DNA from: Amborella trichopoda | Lineage: Eukaryota; Streptophyta; Magnoliopsida; Amborellales; Amborellaceae | Length of the DNA: 64,000 nucleotides | Reading direction: 5' to 3' | NCBI RefSeq assembly: GCF_000471905.2 | Contig: NW_006500031.1 | Span: forward strand, 1,972,718-2,036,717 | Part shown: positions 22,331-51,700 of the stretch, in pieces | Numbering within the stretch: the stretch's first letter is position 1 | Layout of the letters: the number at the start of each line of letters is the position of its first letter | Position numbers and translations under genes: made by a program | Notes under the pieces: model-generated | The model's database searches: none | Told to the model about the DNA's origin: nothing | What the model saw: the letters and a program-made list of their open reading frames with translations, nothing else

Positions 22331-25300
22331 ATGGCAGCCGGAACTGATTTATCGCCTCCATTCGCTCTTTTAGAAGGCGGGTATGATAAGGAAAAGGGGA
22401 GTTCATCAGATGAAGAGGGGTCAGGGGCTCATGAGAATTTGAAGCAGATGATGGTTGGGAAGCCCCCTCGTCACATTTCGTGTATGCGGCATTGTGTTAG
22501 TACTGCACGCCTCGCGACTGCTGCCGAATTGGTGAGTGTTTTATATCCTCCATTTCTCTTTTCTCCTTTTTTGTTAAATTTTAAGATTTTTTATGATTTC
22601 TGATAGAAGATTAATAATCGAAGATGTTTTGGATTTGTCAGATAGAATACAACTCATATGCTATTTTTGTCTGTTTATTTCTTTACCTTCTGGGTATTGC
22701 GCTGTGTTGGTGTATTGGAATTGAATGCCATTCTGGTTTTTATTTGTCAATATCTAGTGTTCAAGGATTTATCCTGAAAATAACTATTTCCGGGACAAAA
22801 TCCGAACCTTTGGCCTTGCTCATGCAAAAACCATGAACAATACCACTCTGAATAATGATGTTTGCACCAGAATTTCTTGAGTAGTTGCTATTGAGGACTG
22901 TGTGACATCCGCTTTAATCTTGAAAATTCATTGTCTAGGTGATAGGTGGACATACTATTTTGGTATCAAATATTCATTATCCCTAACGCACCCATGCAAA
23001 CCCACACACAAATGGACAGAATACTTTGATCTTTGAATTTCACTACTTCCTGCAAAGTGGCTTCTCTCTAGCAAAAATTATTGCTAATGAATGAGTTGCT
23101 TGCGTTTCTGATTAATTCTGGTGTGTAGTTACTCTTATGCTAATTTATTTGTTAGAATTTTCTCTCTGCAAGGTTTGAGATCGAAGCTTAACTATTATGA
23201 GGAGAAGGGGGAATATCTTGTTTTTGAATTCGAGGAAAGGAGAGGCTACTTTCTGGTTTTAATCATCGGGTCTCTCTGCAGGATTCAGATAATGTAATTG
23301 AAGTCGTGAAGCCACCATCTGATGGAAAGGCCGCGTTTATACCTGTATTTCGGTCTGGTAGCTGCACTGAGATAGGTCCCAAACCATATATGGAGGATGA
23401 ACATGTTTGTATTGATAACCTTGAGGAGTATCTTGGTACTGCTGTTCAGGACTTCCCAACCCCTGGCGCATTCTATGGTGTATGTATGCTAAAATGACCT
23501 TGAGTTTGCTTTTCGATTGGAATCATTTTGTTACAGAAAACAAAATTAGGAAAACTTAAAACCGCGAAGCACACAATCACACAGGAAAACATGTAAAAAA
23601 TGGTACTGAGAGAGAGAGAGAGAGAGAGATTGCTTTATGATTCGATTACTTAGGTGGTTCACACTCTGTATGTGTGTGTTAGAGAGAGAGAGAGAGATTT
23701 TACTCAGTTAAGGGTCCTCTTGAGGCCCTGATAGGACAGAATTAGCACTGTCCATATGAGCACTATCCATGGGCAATAATTAGTATAGCGTTTGATATGG
23801 ACAGGTTTTTGATGGTCATGGCGGTACAGATGCTGCTTCATTTATAAGAAAGAACCTTCTTAAGTTCATGGTTGAGGATTCTCATTTTCCCAGATGCATG
23901 GATAAGGCCATCACAAGTGCATTTGCAAAGGCGGATCATGCTTTTGCAGATGCCCATTCCCTTGACAGCTCTTCAGGCACAACAGCGCTAACAGCGCTTA
24001 TATATGGACGGTAATGAAAATATACAATCCTTCTTCATCTGCCCATCTTCTCTTAATTTCTTGCCGTTGTGAGGGATTCTTATCAGTGCCCTGGAACTTT
24101 TATCATCATCATTAATAGAATTACTATTTTGTTTATGATTGATAAGCAAAAAAAGAACAACAATATATGTTGGTCCACAGGACTGTGCTCTTGAATTCAA
24201 CTCAAGGAAAAGTACATCATAGTCCAATTGAGTCTTGTATATGTTACTCCATAGCAGCACCCACCATCACTGCTGATTATGGATGGTGACAAAACATGAT
24301 GGTTAATCTCTAGTTCTATAGTTACCCACCCAAAAAAGGAAGAAACAACAAAAAGTACAAGTATATCATAATGCAATTTAGTATGGTATATGTTACTCCA
24401 TAGCAGTGGCCACCATCACTGCTGATCATGGATGGTGGAAAAACATGATGGTTAATCTCTCTACTGTCCATCAATACAAGCTGATGCTGGATGGCCTTTG
24501 AAGTGCCATGTATTACACTGAACTGGGTTATAGCATAACATCCCCAAGGAACATAGAACAAAGTTGCGCTTTATGAGTATATGATACATACATGCGGAGA
24601 GATAAATTACTCAGATTAGTACTATATGAATACTAATCCTCCTCAAGCAAACCTTTAGACAGATAGAAACAAATACATAGAATTCATATAAGCCCATATG
24701 CTACGTGATTGACCTATGCCAAAATATAATCCAATCCCATCCATGCGTGTTTTACTGGGCACGTTTGGTATGCGTGAAATGCTATGCTTCCTGGGAAAGA
24801 TTTTCACACAGACCAAACATGCCCCATGGAAAATGATGTTAGATATCTAAAGAATGAAATTGCGTTTTATAAATGTATTATACATACATGCGGAAAGATG
24901 AATTACTCGGAAACTTAGTATTATATGAATACTAATCCTCCTCAAGCACACCTTTAGACAGACACATAGAATTCATATAAACCCATCTGCTACATGATTG
25001 ACCTATATGCCTAATAATATAATCCAATCCCATCTGTGCATGTTTTACTGGGAACCAAAAACACAACTGAAGCCATGGACGGTGAATGAATCAATCATGA
25101 AACTTCCTCTTCCTTTTCTGTGCAGGACCATGCTCATTGCCAATGCAGGTGACTGCCGAGCAGTCTTGGGAAAGAGGGGCAGAGCAATAGAGCTCTCTAG
25201 AGACCACAAGCCAAACTGCTCCATAGAAAGACGGAGGATCGAGAAGCTTGGTGGCATGGTCTATGATGGCTATCTAAATGGGCAGCTATCAGTTGCAAGG

Positions 25301-25681
25301 GCTTTAGGAGACTGGCACATGAAGGGCCCAAAGGGCTCAGCATGCCCCTTAAGTGCCGAACCTGAGTTACAAGAAGCAATACTTGGTGAAGAAGACGAGT
25401 TCTTGATAATGGGGTGTGATGGCCTTTGGGATGTTATGAGTAGCCAGTGCGCTGTTACCATAGCAAGGAAAGAGCTTATGCTCCACAATGACCCTGAGAG
25501 ATGTTCTCGAGAGTTGGTTAGAGAGGCCCTAAAGCGTAATACTTGTGATAACCTGACTGTGGTTGTGATTTGTTTTTCGGCTGATCCACCCCCACGAATT
25601 GAAATCCCAAAGACACGGGTAAGGAGGAGTATATCAGCTGAGGGGTTGAATTTCTTGAAAGGGGCATTGGATAGTGTTTGA
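22331..25681 (+). CDS. Protein phosphatase 2C (DBP1/PP2C-22/27-like), 4 exons
   Basis: A Mg/Mn-dependent serine/threonine phosphatase of 386 aa. Exons: 22331-22531, 23282-23479, 23805-24010, 25126-25681. All junctions are GT-AG and the joined frame is open. PP2C motifs in order: PYMED (metal site, 102-106), VFDGHGG (134-140), SSGTTAL (about 188-194), ANAGDCRAV (207-215), LSRDHKP (225-231), VARALGD (258-264), GCDGLWDV (298-305) and DNLTVV (343-348). All metal-binding acidic residues are present. The N-terminus is short and polar with no transmembrane segment. The C-terminal [11 protein letters not shown] matches the tail of the plant DBP1-like subgroup, whose members are soluble. The start is the first ATG of the exon, giving MAAGTD. 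A TATA box and two ACGT-core motifs lie upstream. Intron 3 (1115 bp) contains duplications and a small MITE. Confidence 0.95.
23608..23698. repeat. GA microsatellites in PP2C intron 2
   Basis: Two GA tracts (about 23608-23629 and 23681-23697) are separated by 50 bp that include a short TGTGTGTG run. Confidence 0.85.
24215..24470. repeat. Diverged tandem duplication in PP2C intron 3 (first pair)
   Basis: Two segments end in nearly the same words: CCATCACTGCTGATTATGGATGG ... AACATGATGGTTAATCTCT at about 24215-24312 and again at about 24352-24462. They differ by scattered substitutions, so the duplication is not recent. Confidence 0.75.
24564..25052. repeat. About 190-bp duplication in PP2C intron 3 (second pair)
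   Basis: Copy A (24564-24756) and copy B (24862-25052) both run from GCG(C/T)TTTAT through ATACATGCGGA, AATACTAATCCTCCTCAAGCA and CATAGAATTCATATAA to GTTTTACTGGG. A small MITE sits at the junction after copy A and is absent after copy B. Confidence 0.8.
24757..24824. mobile_element. 68-bp mini-MITE in PP2C intron 3
   Basis: GGGCACGTTTGGT at one end and ACCAAACATGCCC at the other form a 13-bp near-perfect inverted repeat around about 40 bp. The GGGC-CGTTTGGT end type is typical of very short plant hAT-like MITEs. The flanks do not show a clear duplication. Confidence 0.55.
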
Positions 25682-28101
25682 GGAAATTTGGAGAAGTTAA
25701 AGGGAAGGCAGATTTTTGCTTCTTCTTTTCTTTTTTTTTCCCTTCTTCTTTTGATTGTTTTCAACTTTTTGAGGTACCCGCATGTAATACGGAGGAGCTA
25801 TCAACAGTCTGTGAGCAAATGGGGGAGATGAAGCAGAACTGGAGGAGATAAAATGGATGTAGGTTCCTAGCTGCATTCTCCTTTTCCTACTGTCTTTAGG
25901 TTCTTTTTCTTTTCTTTTCTTGTTTTTTTTTTTTTTTTTTTGAGGGATCCAAGTGCAATATGGAGGTTTTTCAAGGGTGTTTTTTTTTTTCACTTGGCCT
26001 TGCTAGTGTTGGCAGATATTTGACCCCTCAAAAAATAAGTTGTAGGATAGAATAGGAGTGGTTAACTGGCAGGAACTTGTACATTTGAGGTTTCATAGCT
26101 GTGTTGGAGAGGACTAGGCAATTGTTTTGGTTTTTATAATTTATAATTTATTTTTATTTGTGTATCTCAAATCATAGGAGTTTCTGTCCAATAAAGCTTT
26201 GGCTTGAGCTTACCATTCAATCTGCACTATCTCAAATCATATGAGTTTCTGTCCAATAAATTTTTGGCTTGAGCTTACCATTCAATGTGCCCCACGTAAT
26301 TGTTCAATTACATTCAAATATCAATTTGACAGGTGTAGAGTTTACTATCTGGACAAAATGTGGGACTTTTCACATAATTTTGTCACCGAAGTTATGTTTC
26401 CAGTGCAAATATAGATGGTTAAGATTAATGAATATTTTATGAAACAAAATCGGCATGTTTCGGATTCGTAGCCACGTAAGATGTGACACATATAGGAACA
26501 CCTAATACTACTCAAAATTTACTTAGAGACGACAACTATATTAAGGATGGTAAATACAGAGAAACATTGATGTGTCATGGCGAAAACTAGCGACTGAAAT
26601 ACTCCATTGCATTTAAAGTTGTAAACCACAGGGGTGATAAAGGTACTTTAATGATTCCTGTTATAAAGTGGAAAGCATATTTGTGGAAACGCTTCATTAA
26701 AGAAACCTTCTAATGCAACCTGAGGATGGTAAGCAATAATCTAATGGACTATGCAATACCATGGTACTTTGGGATGATTGCCAACCAATTGAATGATGGA
26801 TGAGGCCCCAACAAGAGCATGATCCAATGGAGGGCCCCTCTCATTATCACAGTTCACTATTTCATTGGATGGTGATAACTCAATGGACTCTAGCTTTAAC
26901 ACAGTAAATTTTCCATTTAATTAGCAGGGATCTCTGTAGGTCCTCAGAGCACAAAGGGAGCTGGATCCAAGTTGGGTTCGATCTCCGTGCCTCCTAGTCT
27001 TGAGTAAAAATAGTTCACAAAAGCTACTACATCATCTTCTTTTGAGTACATCAAATGAGTTACATGTATTCATGGTCACTAATTTTGCAAACGATTGAGA
27101 AATCAAATAGACAATATTAAATATCAGAAGACAATATAACTTTATCCTCAATGTTGAGAGGCCCATACTGGACATGCAAATGGCCAATCTGATTGGAGTT
27201 GCAGCCTACTGGAACTAGGTGTCTGGTCCACTTTTAATATCATTATGGGAGCTTCCCAGAAAGGCTGCTAACACATGGCCTGGCTTTGTGGGGACCCTGA
27301 AACACAAGTAACCCATGCCCCCAAGTCCAATCCATAACTTTGTTTTTATCTTAAAGAAATTTTTCTTCTTTTTCTTCTTGCGTTGGGAGAAGCAATAAGA
27401 ACACATCACTAAAAGATTATCCAATCCATACTCAGAAGAAAAATCGAAGGATGAAAAAACTGACATGATAGGAGAATTGGGATTGCATCTTTTTGCATAA
27501 CATAAACCAGTATCTGCAGATATGAAAATCTGAAATGAACTTCAGCTTTTCATCAAACTTTTCCATCATCATCAAAGTGAAAGTCTAGTCATAAATAAGA
27601 GATTTCCTAAGTTCCAAGGATTGACTGTGATCTGTATAGCTCTAAAATTTATGGGGCCTTGCAACCCCAGAGGTTCTGTCATATTGGTCTTCTTTTCAGA
27701 CAAAAGTTAATGGCACACAAAACATGCAGGAATGGGTCAAATAATGTCACCGTTCTTTTGGTCTGTTCCAAAAGATAGCACCTCTAACAAAACTGGCTTC
27801 TTGTTTACTTTGAAATGGACAAGTGATCATAAATATGGCAACCTTGAATAATATAATCTAATATCTGCAGTATAGTTGTCGAACAAAACAACCATGGCTT
27901 TGCCTCTAGCTCTTCAGAGGTCCTCATCTGGTTCCTCAATTATTAAATCAGAGGCACCACTGTTTCTGCACAACAATTCATTGTTTTCATTAGAATTCAT
28001 TTTTATTCCATAAAATGGTAGTTTAAAGGATTAAGCCTCAATAATAATATATTATACATTTAACGGCATCTCAACAAAATTTAAAGAAAAGGCATTTAAG
28101 T
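25682..28101. other. PP2C 3' UTR and intergenic spacer
   Basis: The first 500-600 bp are T-rich and carry candidate poly(A) signals, the best being AATAAA at 26190-26195. Beyond 26.3 kb I see no gene. A short segment at 26.94-27.01 kb has a B-box-like GGGTTCGATCTCC and may be a decayed SINE. The canopy-like gene ends convergently at 28102. Confidence 0.55.
26163..26292 (+). repeat. 65-bp tandem duplication carrying two AATAAA signals
   Basis: Units 26163-26227 and 26228-26292 share TATCTCAAATCAT, GAGTTTCTGTCCAATAAA and GGCTTGAGCTTACCATTCAAT. Each contains AATAAA (26190-26195 and 26255-26260), so the predicted polyadenylation signal of the PP2C gene is duplicated. Confidence 0.85.
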
Positions 28102-43787
<15,686 letters not shown>

Positions 43788-45754
43788 TGCCGCACTTTCT
43801 CAGAGCTTTTCAGCTCCCCTCTCTTTCTCCCTCTAAAATCTGCCGTGGGCCGGTTGACGCACTATGCTTGGGAGGTAGAGAGAGAAACAATTGTCCAATA
43901 GACCGAAGGGGCCATTCGATTTCGTAAAGCGACCTAGAGAAGGACGACAATTGCCCTCAGCTTCTCATAGAGTTCGGGAGTCCCGGATTTCGCTTCCGCA
44001 GAAGTCAAAGTGACGTGGAGTGACAAAAGCATCCACGTCTTTTTGTTTTTTTTTTTTAAGTGACCACCGCAAAAGTAATAATTAGCACTAGCTAAATCTA
44101 TGAGATATTTTGTAACGTGACCATAGAATAATTGTTGGATTTATTGAAAGTTTAGATAAAAATTTATCAAAGTATTACTCTAATAATAATACTAGGCCAA
44201 AAAATGATTTTCCAATAACTTTAATATATATATATATAAAAGATTCAACAAGATCTTTAAAAAAATCAAGTCTTATATCCGTACTTATAACTTTTTTAGA
44301 GATTCGCATTAACTGTAATGATGATCTCTTGGAGTCCTCCATATAATTAAGGGAGGGTCTTATAAGATCATCACTCATCTATATAATAAGTGCGAGTTAT
44401 AATCCTTTGTTGTGCTATTTTACATAATTTGATTTTTTCACTCTATTTTTTTTAGCCAAATCCAAAATATTCACGATTTTATAACTTACTTTATTTTTTG
44501 GTGATTTATAATTTGGCCTTACTTTTATTCTTTTCCCATTTTTAAAATAAAATAGATTTATTGCCAATGTTTTAATTTGTTAGTATATTATTATCCCCTA
44601 ACTTGTTATGGGAAGGTTCGAGCCCACGACCTTATAGTTAATTACTAGTATACCCCTGCTCTGGCTTGTTTAAAATTATTTATTATTACTGATAATTTGC
44701 TATTCCAAGAAAATTAATTATGATAACAAATTATATATTGTTTGGTAGTGTCTCATAAACTAATCTTAGATAAACTTGGAAGCAATTTTATGTGAAATGT
44801 TTATCTTTTTCAAAAGGCTCATTCATAATAATTTGCTAAAAGTTACTTTCTTTTGCCAAAAAAGCTAAAAATAATCAAAATTTAAATTTAAATCATGAGA
44901 TATATTCAAACTTAAAAACTATTCAAATCTAAATCATGAGATATATGTGTTACAGAACACTATATTTAACAAATTTCTTTGAAAACGTTCACCTCAACAC
45001 TCCAGGTGAATTCTATGAATTCTAAATTTCAAATTGAGAAAATCCTTTTCAGTAGATTTTTACCCAAGAGAGAACTTATATAATTAACTCTCAAGAAGAA
45101 TATGTTATACGCGCTCTTGAGTAATGGGACCGCAATAATCCACATGACCATGCCCAGTATCATTATCATCATCATCATCATCCTCAGAGCGTTATCCCAA
45201 CTATTTAGAATCACATCAAAGACTAATTTAAATAATTATATACAAGGGTATATCTTGTAAGAGCACTAGTAAGTTACTCTCACCAATTTTAAACATGGAG
45301 TCTCTCTCACGTCAAAACAAATACATGTTTCCTGTGAAAAACATTCATGTTCCATTGATGACAAATAATCTTAGACTTTGTGCATTATCCAATACAAAAT
45401 TCATCCTCTGAAATTCTCTCGACTCCAATTGGCGAAGAGAAATGCCTATAAACTTGGCATGCTGATACCGGAAAAAAAAAAGGAAAAAACAATTATGTCT
45501 AAGGAACATTCGTATACAAGAGCAAATATTATTACATTTCTACTTGAAACAATAAATAATGAAAATTCCCAAATTTTCTTTAAGATTCCAGAGAATCTTA
45601 ATGCAAAAAATACAGCTAGGGCCTGCATAGTGGATTGCAAAAATTACTAACAAGCCTGGCATTGCCTTGACCAAAACACCCTTGCATCAAATTAGCAGGC
45701 AAATTAGGATGGCACAAAAATCCATCATATTCCATGTAAGTTAAACCATTTTTC
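43788..45754. other. Spacer between NOC4 and the canopy-like gene
   Basis: The first 250 bp contain CT/GA-rich tracts expected of the canopy-like gene's promoter and leader on the minus strand. The rest is AT-rich with an RTE tail fragment (45135-45215) and a B-box-like GGGCTCGAACC (minus, near 44615) that may mark a decayed SINE. No gene is supported. Confidence 0.55.
45135..45215 (-). mobile_element. RTE-type LINE 3' tail fragment
   Basis: ATCATTATCATCATCATCATC followed by GCGTTATCCCAACTATTTAGAATCAC is a reverse-oriented RTE tail; the preceding bases are too decayed to read. Confidence 0.5.
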
Positions 45755-48700
45755 TCATCCAAGCCTTTGTTTCTTAGAGGACTTCTCCCCATCTCCCTCA
45801 AAAAGGTCATTTCCATTATTTGGCCTAATTTCAAGTTCATCTTGCCCATGCTCAAATTTCCAACCGGGAAAGTCAGCTTCAGGGAACAGAGAAGTTGGCC
45901 TCATCTTGTAGAATGCAAGTGGAACCTGTTTGATCCTTCTTCCCACCTGCACATATAACTCAAGCTCTCAAATTCATCCAAGGGCACTACTATATTTGGA
46001 AAATATGGAAATATAATGCAATGTGACATCATTGCATACATGATTTAATTCTAACTCAGATATATTCCTCAAAATTCATCTTTCATAGACATGAGACTTA
46101 AGAGGCAAATGGAGACATAATGCAATGTGAAAAGCTACCGCATCGTTAAATATAGTGCCATACGACCCCGAACTGAAATCATTGATCGCAACCTCAGAGG
46201 TTTTTGCTCGAACTGTCAAATCATTCTCAAGCGACAAGACAAACCTAGTATTGCAACACATCACAAAAGAAACGTCAAAAAACAACTTAGTAAAAGTCAA
46301 TTAAATGAAAATAAAAGGAGACTCAATGCTAAGTCCTAACCAAATGACAAAACAGCTACCTAGAAACAGCAGGACAGTAATGACGACGTAAGGTCTCAAC
46401 CTCCCATAGAGAACTTCCTGCAATAAAGACCGTCCCAAATAGTACTTGGGCAAGTAGACATGAGTATGTATAATATAATGCAATTTTTTGCATTTTTTTT
46501 ATAACAAAAAATGCAATTATTTGCATTTCTGTATAAGCTCGTATTCACATTATATAGAGCCCAAAAACAAACATTTTAGTACTATGAACAAAAAGTCACC
46601 TATTGATTCAATGAGAGATCCAGGCCAAATATTGTACTTTTAATCAAGTGATATATGACTACCAGAACTAAATTCACTGGATACCTTAATAGACCAGAAT
46701 CCGAGAACTTCACTTCCAACTCATATATTTGATAAAGGAAAAAAAACACTACTAAGAAGCTAACATTTTTTAAGAACAAAAGGTTTAAGTTTATGCTTGC
46801 ATACAACTATTGAAATATTACATCACAAAGTATGTGGGCATCTCAACCGTAAGATTGACTGTATTATAGAAGTGCACACCTGAAAAAGCCTCTTCTAGTA
46901 TATATCGTACTTGTAGTATGTCTGCTTTGTTGTTTGTTTATTCAAGCAGAATATTTTGCAGTAAATGTCGGATAGAATAAAAGTGCTTAAGAACAAAACA
47001 AGTTACACTACTTTCCACATGCATGAGCCATGAATCATAGCGATGAACTGGTACTGTTTAAATATTGGAATCCTGATAAAATTAGAGCTTGCTGCCATGT
47101 AGAAAATGCACCTATCGTTGCCAATCCACAATCCAAATTTCTTATACATAAGAAGCAATCCATATGAAGGACAATTGTATCAAGTGAATGAATTATACTC
47201 ATTGCATTTGCCTTCACTGGATCAGTTTCTTCAATCCTGAAATGATCTACTCCTGACTCCCCAATGTATGAATCTACTCCCGTTTTGGAACCCCTTGCTT
47301 CATTGTCGATATCTCTTTGTGAAGTATCCAGTTCATCATAAACAGTCTGCAAGTAAAATCTCAACTCAAGAATGGAAAAACTCACAAGAAAACAGCAATT
47401 TAACTCGTGTGTGCGTGTTCACATACATGCACATTTAGATTTCCGTAGTTTCAACAACAGCGGACAAGCATCATGTCCCCGCCAGAGACCAAACAGATAA
47501 AAATGAAAGTATACTAAATTTAAGCAGCGAGGACAACTCAAAATGCCTCAAATGATGCAATAAAATGTACAAGATCATAGGCAGTTGATGGTTGTGAAAA
47601 TAGGCAAAACGGAACTTAATCAAAATGTACCTATAAGATGAATTATTTGCATTGTATTCATTACTTAATTTAATTTCAAAAATCCCCCTACAGTTAACAG
47701 CTTCAAAAAAAAAAAATTCAAAAATCCCATCAAAGTACACATGATTATGAGTTGGAAAAGTTGAAAAGGGTAAAATACTAATTAATTGATAAGTTAGGTG
47801 TATAGCGACAAATTTCAATAGCAAAATACACAATGCTGGATAGGAAGCATAACTTACTGCATCCCCACTTAGATTTATGCAAAATATTAAGCCAGGGAAC
47901 ACATACGATTATAAGAGTATCTTGTGGAAAGTTTCATTCAGCATAATTCATAGAATATAATTGCCGACTCTTGAGTCCACGATATATTTGCAGAATGTTG
48001 CAAATTACTGCGATATTACTTATGATTTTACACTTCAAACCATGAATTGCAAGCTGTGAAGCAGACTGAGATACAACTAAGTAATTATCAGTTAGAACCT
48101 TTGTATTTGTGCTGCATGAGCTTCTCCAAAATCCAAAATGACAGCCAAACATTGTCAAACAAGAATACTTAAAACTCGCAAACATTGTCAAATAATTTTA
48201 CCATTGTAGCCCATACTTTTTCTATAGCGACTGTAAACATGACGGGTAATACTAGCCACTGAAGGTACCCAGTAATCCACTCTTGTTTTGGATGGCAAGA
48301 GCAGAAATACGGTTGGAAAATAGCCATTCCCAAAAGAAAAACTGTTACTTGAAACAACATGGCAGATTCTTCAAGATATCCTGATTCAAAGAATCCTGAA
48401 CTTTCCATTTTGTAGGCCGCTTAAGTAGGTCGGCTTTGCGTCACTCACCACCTAGAGAAATTGTTTGGCTACTCATTGTGTGATGAGTCTATTATCAACT
48501 TATTATGCTTAAGAAATTTGGACAAGAACACCCCTAATCTTATTCTACAAATTATTTTTTAGGCAGGGATATTTTCCATCTTTGCTAAGGGCAAAGATAG
48601 AAATATCTTAGCAAAGATAGAAATATCACAAAATAAGGTGAATATTCAGTTAACATCAGAACCAACCAGACCCATCAGAACAGAAAATCAGTAACGATAC

Positions 48701-51700
48701 TAAATGTGGAGAAAATATCTATCAGTATGTTGCATATGGTTCTTCTATAATTACTTTGGCAATGAAAATGCCCCCATTTAAAAATGATTTCAGGCCTTGG
48801 GAGGGAGCATTTCTAAGCCAAAAACCCTAAGAATGAGACTTTGCCATAATGTGAATGGTATAACATATCCCTGTATGAATACAAAGTAAGATGGCCCGTA
48901 CACACACAGAGAGATTGAGAAACATGCATGCAAAAACAGTAAGGAAGAAATCAAAACATACAAGAGAGACTATGGAACCAAAAAATGAACTTTTACAAAT
49001 GTTCATATGATTAAAAAGTACTTGTCAAAAGAACTTGAACATCAATATTGAGGACCTTTTGCACAAACATACCCGGTGAACTAAACAATTAATTGAAGGA
49101 TGTCTTCGCAAAAGATTGTGAATGAGTGCTATGATGACCAATGCGCCTGAAGGTGGTGCAGAAAGTGCTAGTCTACTCAATTTCTTGGCAAATGCAGCAG
49201 TCAAGTACGCTGGTAGAAGGGGGGACTTCAAACAAGAATCTAGAAGCTGTAGAACATTAAATGTGAATTATTAATTTAATTGCAAGTAGATAAGAAGCTG
49301 AAGATGTAACAGTTAATGAGAATCTAAAACTAAAGAAGCAATATGGACCTTTGACAACATTTAAAGGGCTCTACTAACATAGTCCCATGAAGGTACATGT
49401 ATTTCCCACACAAAAAGAAAATATTTTGGGGATTTTTTACCTGAAAATTTTCAGATCATTGATTCATCGTGTAGAAAATTCCACCACAAAAATAAAAGGC
49501 AAGTTCTTAAAACCCTGGATCTGATCATCCATCAAATGGATTGTACACAAACAATCATTAGTGGGGGGATTGGTTCGCAACATTTTTTTGTGCTCCAAAT
49601 TATGTTTAAAAAAATTAATCCCATGAGATGAATAATAACATGGTCATTCTGCCCAGGGAACATGCATACAATTTGTAAGCAAAGCTATGTAATATTTTGC
49701 CATCTTTAACTGTCCAAAGACCATTTATTATAAATAAAGACACAAACATAAGTTGAAGTTAAAGCAAAAGAAATAAAGCTTCAAATCGATTTCACCTTAT
49801 TCTTCTTAAACGAGTTCTTCCAAAAGGAATTCCAATTAGAAACCCTTTTTTTTTTTTGCGAAAGTTAATTATTAGTAATGGGTTAGCAATTTTTGAAACT
49901 GTAAGTAGTTTTCAAAAGGGGTTAGCATTAGTAAGAAGCGAAACCTAGACCCATAGCTGAGTCACAGGGAGTATTACCACTTTGATCTCAACCCCATTCC
50001 TTTCCAATTGGAAAACATTGAAAGGAAAAACAAACAAAAGCAAATTAAAGTGAACGCCTGCTCTAAAACTGTATGACGGAGCAAGTTAATTCAAAATCTA
50101 CATTTCTAATGAGGATATCATAGCCTTCCCATGGACGAATTCAATTTCTTTCATTTACACTTTAGAGAGAAAACATATTTTGTAACTGCATGGGGGTTTG
50201 AAACTAAGGGATTTATGTCATTTGGAGTTGTAGAGAATTCAGGGGTCCTCTAGTCCTTCAATTATTTTATTTCAATTAGTGGCGATTTAAGTCATTTTGT
50301 TTTAAGATAAGTTGCATAAAGGGGGAAAGAGGGACATCCAGCTCCTATCATGTTTAACTTTCAAAACTTTAAAAAAAAAAAAATGGACTTCCTGAATTAT
50401 TTGATTGAAGCCTGTAGAAAAGGCTTGTTAGCACCTCCTAAGGTCCCTCCTTCTAAGGCCCTCATCAATTTCTTCCTCTCTTCTCATTTCTTTCATTAAA
50501 CTCTTACCTCATCCCTTCTTATTCCTGCTTACCTTCTCTTTTCCTAAATTCTTTTGTATGTCATCTTCCTTTGTCCTTTGTTTTATTCTTTCTCATTTCT
50601 CCCTCGTCATTTTCTTCTTCTCTATTTTCCCTTATTTTCTTCTTTCTTTATATTTTTTTGCCTTGTGATACCTCTAAACCGTGAACACATCCCATTCAAG
50701 GAATCCATCAAAACTAAAAAAACAACCTATAGGTCCTTAAAATTAACCAAAACAAAACTGCTGAAACCTTTAGCCTTAATTCTCTCTAAATTTAACACGC
50801 TACTTTCTACACACCATTAATTTCAAAACCCTACAACTAGTTGTGCAGACCAGTGTTTAAACAATCGCCTATCCGGATTGAGAATCGTCGAGGGCGAACA
50901 GGTTCCCATAATATATTGGGAACCGGCCATTTCCCCCAGGAAACGGCAATTTGTTGTGGCACATCATTGATTCGCTACAATGGAGTCAGTGATTCCCTCA
51001 AGTGGATCAAAATGAACCCCAAACAACATTGAAAGTTTTTTTATTGAGAAGAGAGGTTACGGTGGGGCCCACCATCCCTTGTCTTGATCAAGCTACTTGA
51101 GCTTTGTACTCATTTTTTTTATTGGAGAGGGGTGGCCTCTTCTTCTAGGAACATGTGTTCCAATCTTAGGATGGGAACTCACCAATCTTCAAAAAGCCAC
51201 ACATGTTCCTACCATCAATTTTTTTTTATTGGAGAGTGGTGGTCACCTTATCCTCCTTGTGGCATTTTTATAGATGCTTCCTCCCATGGTCTCTCTCGAT
51301 TTCCCCAATGTGGGACTTTGTTGTTAGGTCACTATGCAAGTTAATTCATGAACATATAAGGTAGCCTAATATTGCCAAATATTACATTAGTAACATCAAT
51401 CTCCAACACTAGATCACGAAGTTCACGCTAGATAGATAAATAAACGTCCATGCTTAAGTTCCAACTACTATGAAAATAAGCTAATTTTCACGGTAAAATT
51501 AATTTATTTTCTAATCTATTTATCTTTTTAGAATTTTTTCATTTCATTAAAATGTTCATGCTAAAGTTCAACCAGCATGAAAATACATGACCATTTCAAA
51601 ATATCCAAAATGGCCACTTCAAAATATATATTTTCAAGTAGCTCTATCCATTATTCCTCATTGCAAGCATAAATTTATTGATCTATTTTTTTTAATTTCA

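Noticed and set aside
22041..22406. Minus-strand frame opposite the PP2C first exon
   Set aside because: Shadow of the leader and exon 1. No motif is recognised, and the plus-strand PP2C reading explains the sequence.
26935..27010. SINE or tRNA-like segment
   Set aside because: There is a B-box-like GGGTTCGATC but no convincing A box or tail, so it is noted only in the spacer description.
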